Part shown: positions 15,549 through 23,278 of the stretch, piece by piece | How positions within the stretch are numbered: position 1 is the first letter of the stretch | Layout: each line of letters starts with the position of its first letter | Origin: an uncultured Bacilli bacterium | Lineage (GTDB): Bacteria; Bacillota_I; Bacilli_A; RF39; UBA660 | Reading direction: 5' to 3' | NCBI GenBank assembly: GCA_944358675.1 | Contig: CALVRN010000006.1 | Span: 1 to 62,216, forward strand | Length of the DNA: 62,216 nucleotides | Translations under genes and position numbers: made by a program | The notes under the pieces: generated by a model | Told to the model about the DNA's origin: nothing | Seen by the model: the letters and a program-made list of their open reading frames with translations, nothing else | Database searches by the model: none

Positions 15549-15945
15549 ACTCATCTTCGTTATTTTTTACTTTCCTCTCGTTCTTTTCTTTTTTTCTATT
15601 TTCTTCCCTTAATTTTTTGACATAATTTATATGATTTTCCCTTTTTAATTCAAAAAATATAGGATCAAACAAATTATTTAAATCAAACAAATCTTCATAT
15701 TTCTGATCTAAATAATTTAAATCTTTATCTACCTCATCAAGGAACTCATTTGTAATATCTCTGTCATCGTTCAATATATTATTTATTTGTCGAATTAAAT
15801 CACAAATTAAAATATTATCATTGCTATATTGTTTGTCGTCTTTTATACTATTTAATATTTTTATCATTTTATTTAAATAATTTTTTATAATGTTAACCAC
15901 CACCTTACAATTAAGTAATTTTATATATCTAAATGTTAAATGCAT
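15490..15945 (-). CDS. Hypothetical coiled-coil protein, uncertain
   Basis: 151 residues, highly charged and helical (DEVDKDLNYLDQKYEDLFDLNN, then LKRENHINYVKKLREENRKKEKNE). The last 20 residues are hydrophobic, but they are read antisense to the 3' end of the ART-like frame (59-bp overlap), so the true C-terminus may have been lost. The ATG at 15945 has no ribosome binding site. An AAGGTGG at 15900-15906 lies inside the frame and would suit a non-standard start. I cannot decide the start. No known family recognised. Confidence 0.4.
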   Translation of the reverse strand: MHLTFRYIKLLNCKVVVNIIKNYLNKMIKILNSIKDDKQYSNDNILICDLIRQINNILNDDRDITNEFLDEVDKDLNYLDQKYEDLFDLNNLFDPIFFELKRENHINYVKKLREENRKKEKNERKVKNNEDEFISHLLFVLNIALLALDTI

Positions 15946-16080
15946 TTATAATAGTAAATAATAAGAACTACATAATTTATAAAATTAAAGCAAATGTTAT
16001 AAAAATATATAATTCCAGTTTTGTTTCGTGTTCAAATAAGTAAAAAAAATTTAAAATTAAAGTAAGAAAGGAGTATAAAA

Positions 16081-16824
16081 ATGGATCAAGAAAAAATAGG
16101 AAAATTTATTGCAGAATGTAGAAAGTCTAAAAAACTTACACAAGCCGAATTAAGTGAAAAATTAGGAGTAAGTGATCGTTCTATTTCAAATTGGGAAAAT
16201 GGAAAATGTATGCCCGATTTATCATTGTTTGGAGATTTATGCAAAGAACTTGATATTACAGTAAATGAATTATTAAGTGGAGAAAAAATAAAAAAAGAAG
16301 AGTATCAAGGTAAATTAGAAGAAAATATTATAAAAGTTGTAGCCACAGTAGAACAAAAAAATAAAAAAAACAATAGATTAAAACTCATTTTAATTTCATT
16401 TATTAGCTTGGTATGTTTATTTGTTCTTCTTGTTATATTTTCTAATACAGTATATTTTAGCCAAAAATATGATAAAGAAAATATGTATATTGAGAAAACA
16501 GATAATGGAATACGATTTACTGCTAAAAATAATTGCGCTTTATATAGTGGTAATGTAAAACATATTATAACTTCATTAAATAAAGAAAATATCATTTTTG
16601 TAAATGTTAAATGTAATATTAATGATATTTATCTATTATCTAAAGAACACAGCAAAGAAATAAATTTAAACAGTGATAGTTATCGATATGATAACATAGA
16701 TATATCTTCTTTAAAATCTTATAAAATATATTATACAACTTATTCTCTTGATAAAATATATAAAACAAGCAATAAAAAGTTAGAAGAAATAATAAAAAGT
16801 TCAACACTTATATATAAGGCTTAA
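16081..16824 (+). CDS. Xre-family regulator with C-terminal membrane anchor
   Basis: Residues 5-62 are an HTH_3 domain (CRKSKKLTQAELSEKLGVSDRSISNWENGKCMPDLSLF), followed by a short linker (residues to about 98). A single membrane segment follows (LKLILISFISLVCLFVLLVIFSN, about 98-122), and then an extracytoplasmic domain of about 120 residues with beta pattern (TDNGIRFTAKNNCALYSGNVKHI). Such membrane-tethered Xre proteins are common in gut Firmicutes and are thought to sense outside signals. AGAAAGGAGT lies before the ATG. Confidence 0.85.
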   Translation: MDQEKIGKFIAECRKSKKLTQAELSEKLGVSDRSISNWENGKCMPDLSLFGDLCKELDITVNELLSGEKIKKEEYQGKLEENIIKVVATVEQKNKKNNRLKLILISFISLVCLFVLLVIFSNTVYFSQKYDKENMYIEKTDNGIRFTAKNNCALYSGNVKHIITSLNKENIIFVNVKCNINDIYLLSKEHSKEINLNSDSYRYDNIDISSLKSYKIYYTTYSLDKIYKTSNKKLEEIIKSSTLIYKA

Positions 16825-16833
16825 TTAGAATGT

Positions 16834-16868
16834 ACCCCCTAAATTTATAAAGGGGGTTTTATTTTTTA
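16834..16868 (+). terminator. Strong terminator of the membrane Xre gene
   Basis: ACCCCC (16834-16839) pairs with GGGGGT (16852-16857) and is followed by TTTTATTTTTT. Confidence 0.85.
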
Positions 16869-16879
16869 CAAAAAATGAT

Positions 16880-16914
16880 ATTACAAAATAAAAAACTGTT
16901 GAAAATCAACAGTT
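16880..16914 (-). terminator. Terminator of the tRNA-Ala gene
   Basis: A perfect 9-bp stem (16894-16902 / 16906-16914) with a 3-nt loop. On the minus strand it is followed by TTTTTTATTTT, a few bases beyond the tRNA 3' end. Confidence 0.8.
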
Positions 16915-16925
16915 AAATACAAAAA

Positions 16926-17002
16926 TGGTGGAGAATAGGAGACTCGAACTCCTGACCCCCTGCGTGCAAAGCAGGTGCTCTAGCCAACTGAGCTAATTCC
17001 CC
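16926..17002 (-). tRNA. tRNA-Ala (anticodon TGC)
   Basis: 77 nt on the minus strand with encoded CCA. The acceptor stem GGGGAAT pairs with ATTCTCC and includes the G3-U70 wobble that identifies alanine tRNAs. The D arm contains AGCTCAGTTGG, the anticodon loop CTTTGCACG gives TGC, and the T arm contains GTTCGAGTC. Its 3' end points toward the accessory genes on the left, a usual orientation for island insertion at tRNA genes, but I find no second copy of the 3' end in the window. Confidence 0.97.
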
Positions 17003-17094
17003 ATCAGACAAATTACTCATTAAGTATACCATTAAATTCTATGAAAAGTCAATATATTTTATTCTTTTTATGAAAAAAAGGTGATAAATTCATA

Positions 17095-18210
17095 TCATCC
17101 GTATTGTTCTTTTAATTTGTTCTTACATTTAATAGCTAATAATAACAGTATAATTAGAATTACTAATAGAAAATAATAGTATATATTTTCATTGCTAGTT
17201 TTCTTATTTATAGGTTTGTTTTTAACATTAACAATTTTCCCAGATTGAGTAGGAATATTATTTTTAGAACTACTACTTACACTTTCTTTAATTTTATTAT
17301 CAGTATTACTAGGTTCATTATTAGTTTTAACAATTTCATTTGTTTCAGGTTTAGTCTGAATATCTTCACTTACCTTATTATTCACTAAAACTAATTCATT
17401 AGTATTTGAATCAATAGTATTGTTAATTAAAACATCGATGAAATCATCTTCATCTTTATAAATATAATCTTCAAAAGGTTCCGTTAAATATTCATCATAA
17501 TATTCACGAACTAATTTATATGATTGATATTTATAATCTTGATATTGATAAAGTTTTACAGGACCTTTATAAATTAAATCATCTAATTCATTAAGTGTAT
17601 AAATATCTTCATAAGCATTCTCTTTAATATTACCGTAAGTTCCAGGTACCTTGATATTTTTAGAAAGAGTACTTATTGCAATTTCACTAATAACCTGATC
17701 ATTATACTTAAAACATATATAAAACGTCTGTATATCCTTATCATTACCTGGATTGGCCTTTATAGTTAAATCACGAAAATCATATAATTTATTTAATTCA
17801 TATGTATTAGTAGAACCACCATTTATAGTTGTCGCATCCTTGTTACTATAATAAACTTCACCATCAGAACTTTCAATACTAACATTCTTTAAAGCATAAC
17901 CTTCACTAACCTTAATTTCAACCTTGTTGGCCTTAAGTAACCTTGCATAATGAAAACCGTCATATTCATAAATTTTTCTTCCTTCTTTTTCCTCTGGTTT
18001 ATCAATAGAAAGTTCGCTCAAAGCTTCTTCAATATAACTTTCCTCATCAATTAAAGGATATTCCTCGTTTTCTTCCGTTTTTAAAACAAATGGGCCCTCA
18101 ACCTTTTCTAGTCGGTAGTACTTATACTTTCTAATTGTATTTTCATTTTCTAAACCTTTAACCGGAATGACCAACATAAACATAAAAACAAATAATAAAA
18201 ACTTTTTCAT
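17095..18210 (-). CDS. Secreted/membrane surface protein of unknown function
   Basis: 371 residues. Residues 1-19 are a signal peptide. A large extracellular region with beta pattern and many Tyr (YKYYRLEKVEGPFVLKTEENEEYPLIDEESYIEE) covers about 20-280. A polar Ser/Asn/Lys/Thr-rich spacer follows (about 285-335). Residues about 345-362 form one C-terminal membrane span, with a short basic tail (KCKNKLKEQYG). No LPxTG motif, so it is membrane-anchored, not sortase-attached. I recognise no domain. Monocistronic, convergent with the tRNA side. Confidence 0.65.
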   Translation of the reverse strand: MKKFLLFVFMFMLVIPVKGLENENTIRKYKYYRLEKVEGPFVLKTEENEEYPLIDEESYIEEALSELSIDKPEEKEGRKIYEYDGFHYARLLKANKVEIKVSEGYALKNVSIESSDGEVYYSNKDATTINGGSTNTYELNKLYDFRDLTIKANPGNDKDIQTFYICFKYNDQVISEIAISTLSKNIKVPGTYGNIKENAYEDIYTLNELDDLIYKGPVKLYQYQDYKYQSYKLVREYYDEYLTEPFEDYIYKDEDDFIDVLINNTIDSNTNELVLVNNKVSEDIQTKPETNEIVKTNNEPSNTDNKIKESVSSSSKNNIPTQSGKIVNVKNKPINKKTSNENIYYYFLLVILIILLLLAIKCKNKLKEQYG

Positions 18211-18390
18211 ATATCTCCTTTCTAGCCCCTTCTATAGATAAACATACGACGTCAAATATCAAAATTCCTTCTTTTTTTCGTAATTTTTTCATTTTTTCAT
18301 AAAAAACTTAATATAATTGTGAAAAAATATGTAAATTTATAAATAGATAATAAAAAAATATACTAAAGTGATATAATTTAAGTGATTACT

Positions 18391-18419
18391 TTGTATATTA
18401 AGGTGAAATATGCTATAAT
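18391..18419 (+). promoter_or_regulatory. Promoter of the Tam41-like gene
   Basis: TTGTAT (18391-18396), 17-bp spacer ending in TGC (extended -10), TATAAT (18414-18419). The start point would fall just before CAAAGGAGACAG. Confidence 0.65.
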
Positions 18420-18445
18420 AACAAACATTCAAAGGAGACAGAAAC

Positions 18446-19357
18446 ATGGATAATTTAGAAATTATAGAAAGCTTAAAACAAGATATGCCAGACACAGTGG
18501 CTGTTATTGGATATGGATCAGGTATATATAAACAGACAGGCTATAGTCCAGAAGAAAAACCAGACAAAGATGTGATTGTTGTAGTAGACGACTTTAAAGA
18601 TTTCTTAATCGAAGACTTTGAAAAAAATCCAAACCACTTTTCTGATGATTTTGATAAGCGTATCCTTTTAAGAAAAAAAGAAAAAGAAAAATTTTATAGT
18701 AATGTTGGATGTCTAAAATTCTATCATGATAACATTCATTTTAAAGCTATGGTTATCTCTAAAAAAGCATTAGAAGATGACATGAACACTTGGAAATACT
18801 TTGGGATGGCTGGACGTTTAACCAAACCAATACTTTATCAAAACATTCCAGATAAATTAGAAGAAGCTATTCAAACAAACCGTAAAAAAATATTAATTAC
18901 TGCATTACTTCTAAATCCCAATGACAAGTTAACTCCAAATGAACTTTATAACACTATTTCAAGATTAACTTACATGTATGACTTCAGAACAATTGTCCCA
19001 GGTGAAAAAAAGAGCAAGTCAGAAGATATCGTAAATGGCGCATATGACTTCTTTGAAAAAACATATGGACAAAGTGATATCATCTCAATAAATAACGGAA
19101 TAATTCATAATCCACATCCAATAGAACAAATTTATTTTTTACCTGATAATTTAAAAAAATATATAATCAAAAGCCTAACTCGTTATGACTTTGATAGAGA
19201 AAGCATACAAAAAATCAGTAAAGCAGTTAATAACTATTTTAGAAAAACTAATTTTCCAAATTCAATTAGACTTGCTTTAAGCAGCAGTACAACACTAGGA
19301 AAAAAAGAAACCATAAAACATGGTTTAAGTAAGGTTAAAAGACATTTTCAAAGATAG
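18446..19357 (+). CDS. Tam41-type phosphatidate cytidylyltransferase (CDP-DAG synthase)
   Basis: 303 residues that match the mitochondrial Tam41 family, not the usual polytopic CdsA. Residues 22-33 are GYGSGIYKQTGY (nucleotidyltransferase GSG motif). The acidic strand PDKDVIVVVDDF carries Asp42 and Asp48/49. Next come NPNHFS, then NIHFKAMVISKKALEDDMNTWKYFGMAGRLTKPI (Tam41 signature AGRL.KP). No membrane segments, so it is peripheral. Predicted reaction: CTP + phosphatidic acid to CDP-diacylglycerol, the entry to phospholipid synthesis. The gene starts the run engB-unknown-der. CAAAGGAGACAG precedes the ATG. Confidence 0.8.
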   Translation: MDNLEIIESLKQDMPDTVAVIGYGSGIYKQTGYSPEEKPDKDVIVVVDDFKDFLIEDFEKNPNHFSDDFDKRILLRKKEKEKFYSNVGCLKFYHDNIHFKAMVISKKALEDDMNTWKYFGMAGRLTKPILYQNIPDKLEEAIQTNRKKILITALLLNPNDKLTPNELYNTISRLTYMYDFRTIVPGEKKSKSEDIVNGAYDFFEKTYGQSDIISINNGIIHNPHPIEQIYFLPDNLKKYIIKSLTRYDFDRESIQKISKAVNNYFRKTNFPNSIRLALSSSTTLGKKETIKHGLSKVKRHFQR

Positions 19358-19418
19358 GAATCCTTTACTTTTAACGGAAAATTTGCTATACTTTTAAAGT
19401 ATAGACAGGTGATAAAAT

Positions 19419-20000
19419 ATGAAAATTAAATCTGTAGATTTAACAATTTCGGCTATTCGCCGAAGTCAATATCCTACCGATAATAAACCAGAATATATGT
19501 TGGTAGGTAGATCTAACGTTGGGAAAAGCAGTTTTATAAATACAATTATTAATCGTAAAAACTTCGCAAGAACCTCTAGTAGACCAGGAAAAACACAAAC
19601 AATAAACTTTTATAACATTAATGATGAATTTTATTTAGTAGATGCCCCTGGATACGGATTTGCTAAAGTTGGTAAAACAAAAAGAAAAAAATTTGGTTTA
19701 ATGATTGAAGACTATTTAGTAAATAGAAAAAATTTGAAAGGTGTATTTCTCTTAATAGATTTCCGCCATCGCCCAACAAATGATGATATATTAATGTATA
19801 ACTTTTTAAAATATTATAAATTACCAGTAACCATTGTTGCAACAAAAGTGGATAAAATAGGAATTACCTCTAGACAAAAACAGAGAAATATGATTTTAAA
19901 TGACTTAGACTTGGTTGTTGGTGATGAATTTGTTATGTTTTCTAGTGTAACTAAAGATGGAAAAGAAGAAATTCATAAAAAAATTGAAAGGACAATGTAA
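19419..20000 (+). CDS. engB: Ribosome biogenesis GTPase EngB/YsxC
   Basis: A small essential TRAFAC GTPase (193 aa, normal length) for large-subunit maturation. G1 is GRSNVGKSSF (about residues 28-37), G2 SSRPGKTQT, G3 DAPGYGFA, G4 ATKVDKIG and G5 SSVTKDG. It lies 61 bp after the Tam41 gene with its own AGGTGATAAA site; ATAGAC/TATACT-like promoter elements upstream are weak. The pairing with der nearby makes a small ribosome-assembly cluster. Confidence 0.96.
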   Translation: MKIKSVDLTISAIRRSQYPTDNKPEYMLVGRSNVGKSSFINTIINRKNFARTSSRPGKTQTINFYNINDEFYLVDAPGYGFAKVGKTKRKKFGLMIEDYLVNRKNLKGVFLLIDFRHRPTNDDILMYNFLKYYKLPVTIVATKVDKIGITSRQKQRNMILNDLDLVVGDEFVMFSSVTKDGKEEIHKKIERTM

Positions 20001-20049
20001 TTTTATAACATTCTAATAAAATGTCTCATAAACTATTTTAGGTGATAAA

Positions 20050-20535
20050 ATGAGACTTATAATAGATGAAAACATTGTCATTTTTTTAGATAAAATTTAT
20101 TTACAAAACCTTAATTTAAATGATAAAAATATCATAGAAAAAAAGCTAATTAAACTGATTAATAAAATTCAAAATAAATGTACCATAGATTTAAATGGTT
20201 ATTATAATGTAAGTATATATAAAGATGAAAGTTATGGAATTATTATAGACATGCAAAAAGAAGAATTAGAGTATTTAGATTACTTTAATAATCAAATAGA
20301 ATTAAATATCGAAGTAATTGAAGACTCTTTTTTATATAAAATAGAAGACATATTCAATTTAAATAAAACATTGTTAAAAAAATTCACAATATATAAAAAT
20401 GGTGAAACAATATACTTAAAAGCTAATGAAAACATAAATAATATTGAACTTGGTATAATTTTAGAAAATGGTGAAATTATTTATGGAAAAACAGCAAATA
20501 GTATTAAGAAAAAAAGTGAAATAATAAAAGTGTAG
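20050..20535 (+). CDS. Hypothetical 161-residue protein between engB and der
   Basis: I do not recognise the family. It is soluble, Ile/Asn/Lys-rich and has an alpha/beta pattern (RLIIDENIVIFLDKIYLQNL, then IDLNGYYNVSIYKDESYGIIIDMQKEELEYLDYF, with YKIEDIFNLNKT later). No signal or membrane segment. AGGTGATAAA precedes the ATG. The next gene der starts only 8 bp after the stop, so it is probably co-transcribed with der and perhaps connected to ribosome assembly or early sporulation. That is inference from position only. Confidence 0.65.
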   Translation: MRLIIDENIVIFLDKIYLQNLNLNDKNIIEKKLIKLINKIQNKCTIDLNGYYNVSIYKDESYGIIIDMQKEELEYLDYFNNQIELNIEVIEDSFLYKIEDIFNLNKTLLKKFTIYKNGETIYLKANENINNIELGIILENGEIIYGKTANSIKKKSEIIKV

Positions 20536-20543
20536 GTGATAAT

Positions 20544-21857
20544 ATGCGAAAGCCAATTGTTGCTTTAGTTGGAAGACCAAATGTCGGAAAATCAACAATA
20601 TTCAATAGACTAGTAGGAAGTAAAATAGCTATAATTGAAGACACACCAGGAGTTACAAGAGATAGACTATATGGAACAGTTAATTATTTAGATTATAGCT
20701 TCCACTTAATAGACACAGGTGGTATTGATATAACTACAGGAAATTTCAATACTGAAATTAAAGGACAAGCCGAACTTGCAATAGATGAAGCCGATATTGT
20801 TATTTTTGTTGTTGATGGTAAAGAGGGATTAACTGCCAATGATTATACAGTTAGAGATATACTAAAGAAAAGTGGTAAACCGGTAATAGTAGCTATAAAT
20901 AAAACAGATTCAAAAGCTTATGAAGAACACAAGTATGACTTTTATGATTTAGCTTTTGATAATTATATAGAAATGTCAGCCGAACACAATCTTGGAGTAT
21001 CAACCTTACTAGATGAAATAACTAAAAACTTTAAAGAAATAAAAGAAGAATATGATGAAGAGATAATAAAATTTTCGATAATAGGTAGACCTAATGTTGG
21101 AAAAAGTAGTTTAGTTAACGCTTTATTAAACGAAGAGAGAGTCATTGTAAGCCCAGTTGCTGGAACAACTAGAGATGCTATAGATACACCATTTAGATAT
21201 CATGACAAAGACTTTGTTGTTATCGATACAGCTGGTATGCGTAAACGAGGGAAAATATATGAAAACGTTGAAAAATACAGTCTACTTCGTTCATTAAAAG
21301 CCATAGATAGATCTGATGTCTGTGTAATTGTTATAAATGCTGAAGAAGGTATTATCGAGCACGACAAACATATTGCTGGATACGCCATAGAAGCAGGTAA
21401 AGCTGTAGTTATCGCTGTTAATAAATGGGATACAGTAGAAGATAAAGATAAAGCTATGAAAGAGTGGAAAGAAGAAATAAATTTTCAATTTCAGTTCATG
21501 CCATATGCTAAAGTTGTATTCCTATCAGCTTTAACTAAAAAACGTATTCATACACTAATGCCGGAAATAATTAAAGCAAACGAAAATGCTCATAGAAAAA
21601 TTTCAACAAGTAGCCTAAATAATGTTATAACTGATGCCTATGCTTTAAACTTACCACCTTCATATAAAGGAAAAAGACTAAAAATATATTTTTCTAACCA
21701 AAGTAATATTTGTCCGCCAACCTTTAACATCCAAGTAAATAGCAAAGGATTAATTCACTTTTCATATGAAAGGTATTTAGAAAATAAAATCAGAGAAAGC
21801 TTTGATTTCACAGGTACTCCAATTGTCTTAAACTTTAAAAACAAAGGAGAGCAGTAG
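20544..21857 (+). CDS. der: Ribosome-associated GTPase Der (EngA)
   Basis: 437 residues with two tandem GTPase domains and a C-terminal KH-like domain. The first has GRPNVGKSTIF, DTPGVTRDR, DTGGID and NKTD; the second (from about residue 175) has GRPNVGKSSLV, GTTRDAID, DTAGMRKRG and NKWDT. The end (PPSYKGKRLKIYFSNQSNICPPTF) is the KH-like part. It is needed for 50S assembly. GTAGGTGATAAT precedes the ATG. Its stop is followed by the hairpin that covers the spoVIF ribosome binding site. Confidence 0.97.
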   Translation: MRKPIVALVGRPNVGKSTIFNRLVGSKIAIIEDTPGVTRDRLYGTVNYLDYSFHLIDTGGIDITTGNFNTEIKGQAELAIDEADIVIFVVDGKEGLTANDYTVRDILKKSGKPVIVAINKTDSKAYEEHKYDFYDLAFDNYIEMSAEHNLGVSTLLDEITKNFKEIKEEYDEEIIKFSIIGRPNVGKSSLVNALLNEERVIVSPVAGTTRDAIDTPFRYHDKDFVVIDTAGMRKRGKIYENVEKYSLLRSLKAIDRSDVCVIVINAEEGIIEHDKHIAGYAIEAGKAVVIAVNKWDTVEDKDKAMKEWKEEINFQFQFMPYAKVVFLSALTKKRIHTLMPEIIKANENAHRKISTSSLNNVITDAYALNLPPSYKGKRLKIYFSNQSNICPPTFNIQVNSKGLIHFSYERYLENKIRESFDFTGTPIVLNFKNKGEQ

Positions 21858-21863
21858 CCTAAT

Positions 21864-21897
21864 AAAACCTCCCGCATATATTAATGTAGGAGGTTTT
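21864..21897 (+). promoter_or_regulatory. Hairpin that sequesters the spoVIF Shine-Dalgarno
   Basis: A perfect 9-bp stem: 21864-21872 (AAAACCTCC) with 21889-21897 (GGAGGTTTT), loop 16 nt. The right arm contains the AGGAGG site of the gene that starts at 21901. It also resembles a der terminator, but only four T follow. So it may work as an attenuator or translational lock on spoVIF when transcribed from der. Confidence 0.55.
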
Positions 21898-21900
21898 AAA

Positions 21901-22143
21901 ATGGCATTTTCAGATAGCTTTTTCAAACGTGTAGAAAAGAAAACCAATGTAAATAAAGAGACAATTCTAGATTTAGCAAAAAAACTTCAAGAAGGGAATT
22001 TAAAAGATGAAGGAACCTTAAGAGAAGTAATTGGAGAATTAAGTAAAATGACTGGTAGGGAAGTTTCCGAGGAAAACAAAAAGAAAATCATTGATGCAGT
22101 TGTCAATGATCAAGTACCAAAAGACATTGATAAAATGATTTAA
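21901..22143 (+). CDS. spoVIF: Stage VI sporulation protein F-like
   Basis: 80 residues matching the SpoVIF family pattern: FFKRVEKKTNVNKETILDLAKKLQEGNLKDEGTLREVI at the start, and a middle GREVSEENKKKIIDAVVNDQVPKDIDKMI. SpoVIF acts in late spore-coat assembly in Bacillus. Its presence supports an endospore-forming host. The last codons and stop form a 12-bp hairpin terminator. The ribosome binding site is buried in the upstream hairpin (21864-21897), so expression from der transcripts may be low. Confidence 0.85.
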   Translation: MAFSDSFFKRVEKKTNVNKETILDLAKKLQEGNLKDEGTLREVIGELSKMTGREVSEENKKKIIDAVVNDQVPKDIDKMI

Positions 22144-22154
22144 TCAATGTCTTT
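22120..22154. terminator. 12-bp hairpin terminator at the spoVIF end
   Basis: Arms 22120-22131 and 22143-22154 are perfectly complementary across the spoVIF stop. TTTT follows on the plus strand. The hairpin also lies just past the stop of the convergent dehydrogenase gene. Confidence 0.75.
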
Positions 22155-22158
22155 TATA

Positions 22159-23124
22159 TTATAATTTCTTATGCAATTTTAAAAGTGAAATAAGCATTTT
22201 ATCGCGGTATTCTGCTAAAGAAGCATCATCGTTACCAATTTCTTTAGGACGATTTTTCAAAGCCTCTTCGACACCTTTTCTAGCTATTTCTGGAAAATTC
22301 TCAGGGAATTCCTTAAAATCAGCCATATCGTTAAGCCACAAAGTTATAGAAGAATTCAAATGTTTCATAAGTCCATCTATATGTCCTTCACCACCACCTA
22401 ATTCAAATACTAAACTAGGTCCCATAATAGCCCATCTGAGTCCAGGACCATATGTAACAGCTTTATCAGCATCTTCAATTGTACATACACCTTTCATCAC
22501 AAGATTGCACACTTCTCTATAAACAGCCATTTGAATACGATTACATATAAAACCTAAAGCCTCTTTTTGTAACACAACCGGTTCTTTATCAATTGATTGA
22601 TAAAAATCCTTCGCACACTTTAATACTTCATCTGTAGTTTTGTCGCCCTTAGTAAGTTCAACTAACGGAATTAAATGTGGTGGATTATAAGGGTGTGCTC
22701 CGATAAACCTTTCAGGATGTTTCGCATTTTTAGCAATTTCACTAACAAGTAATCCAGATGTTGATGATGCAATTATTGTTTCACTAGATGTATATGTCTC
22801 CATCTCTTCAGCCATCTTTTGTTTAATCTCATAATTCTCAGGACCAGATTCTGTAATAAATTGTACATCTTTTACAGCCTCTTCCATCACAGTAGTGTAA
22901 TTAATTCTTCTTTCAATTTCTACAATTTCTTCCTCACTTACAACCTCGTTTTTCATTAAATTAAGTAAACTATCATGAATCCTTGTTTTAGCTAGTTCTA
23001 ACTTTTCATCGGTTAAGTCATAAACATTTACTGATAACTTTTTTAAAGAAAAATATAGAGCCCAGCTATAACCAATAACGCCTGCCCCAACACAAGCTAC
23101 TTTTCTAATATCTTTTGCATTCAT
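22159..23124 (-). CDS. 3-hydroxyacyl-CoA dehydrogenase family (lambda-crystallin/carnitine dehydrogenase type)
   Basis: 321 residues. The Rossmann motif GAGVIGYSWA is near residue 12-21, the conserved SSTSGL and GAHPYNPPHLIPLVEL segments bear the catalytic His, and the C-terminal domain has EALGFICNRIQMAVYREV and YGPGLRWAIMGPSLV. The last motif is typical of the lambda-crystallin / L-gulonate and L-carnitine 3-dehydrogenase branch, not of FadB or short Hbd. Predicted NAD-dependent oxidation of a 3-hydroxy acid. The substrate is uncertain. GGAGGCGATG lies before the ATG. Monocistronic. Confidence 0.85.
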   Translation of the reverse strand: MNAKDIRKVACVGAGVIGYSWALYFSLKKLSVNVYDLTDEKLELAKTRIHDSLLNLMKNEVVSEEEIVEIERRINYTTVMEEAVKDVQFITESGPENYEIKQKMAEEMETYTSSETIIASSTSGLLVSEIAKNAKHPERFIGAHPYNPPHLIPLVELTKGDKTTDEVLKCAKDFYQSIDKEPVVLQKEALGFICNRIQMAVYREVCNLVMKGVCTIEDADKAVTYGPGLRWAIMGPSLVFELGGGEGHIDGLMKHLNSSITLWLNDMADFKEFPENFPEIARKGVEEALKNRPKEIGNDDASLAEYRDKMLISLLKLHKKL

Positions 23125-23227
23125 ATCATCGCCTCCATTATAATTGTAGTTCCAAGCTAGAAATAAAGCAAGAAATAAAATAAATATAAATGTTAAGAAA
23201 TGTCTATTATTATTTTATAAACTTTGT

Positions 23228-23255
23228 TCATATTTAAAAATCTACCTCATATATT
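23228..23255 (+). promoter_or_regulatory. Sigma-E-like promoter of spoIVA
   Basis: TCATATT (23228-23234) and CATATATT (23248-23255) match the Bacillus sigma-E -35 (KMATATT) and -10 (CATACANT). The 13-bp spacer is one base shorter than usual. spoIVA is a sigma-E gene in Bacillus, so the match is expected. Confidence 0.5.
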
Positions 23256-23278
23256 TAAATGAAGAAAGTAGGGATAAT

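Noticed and set aside
16926..17002. tRNA-Ala as attachment site of the element at 1-6900
   Set aside because: No repeat of the tRNA 3' end is found elsewhere in the window, and the only integrase is a fragment 4.7 kb away. Left as a hypothesis only.
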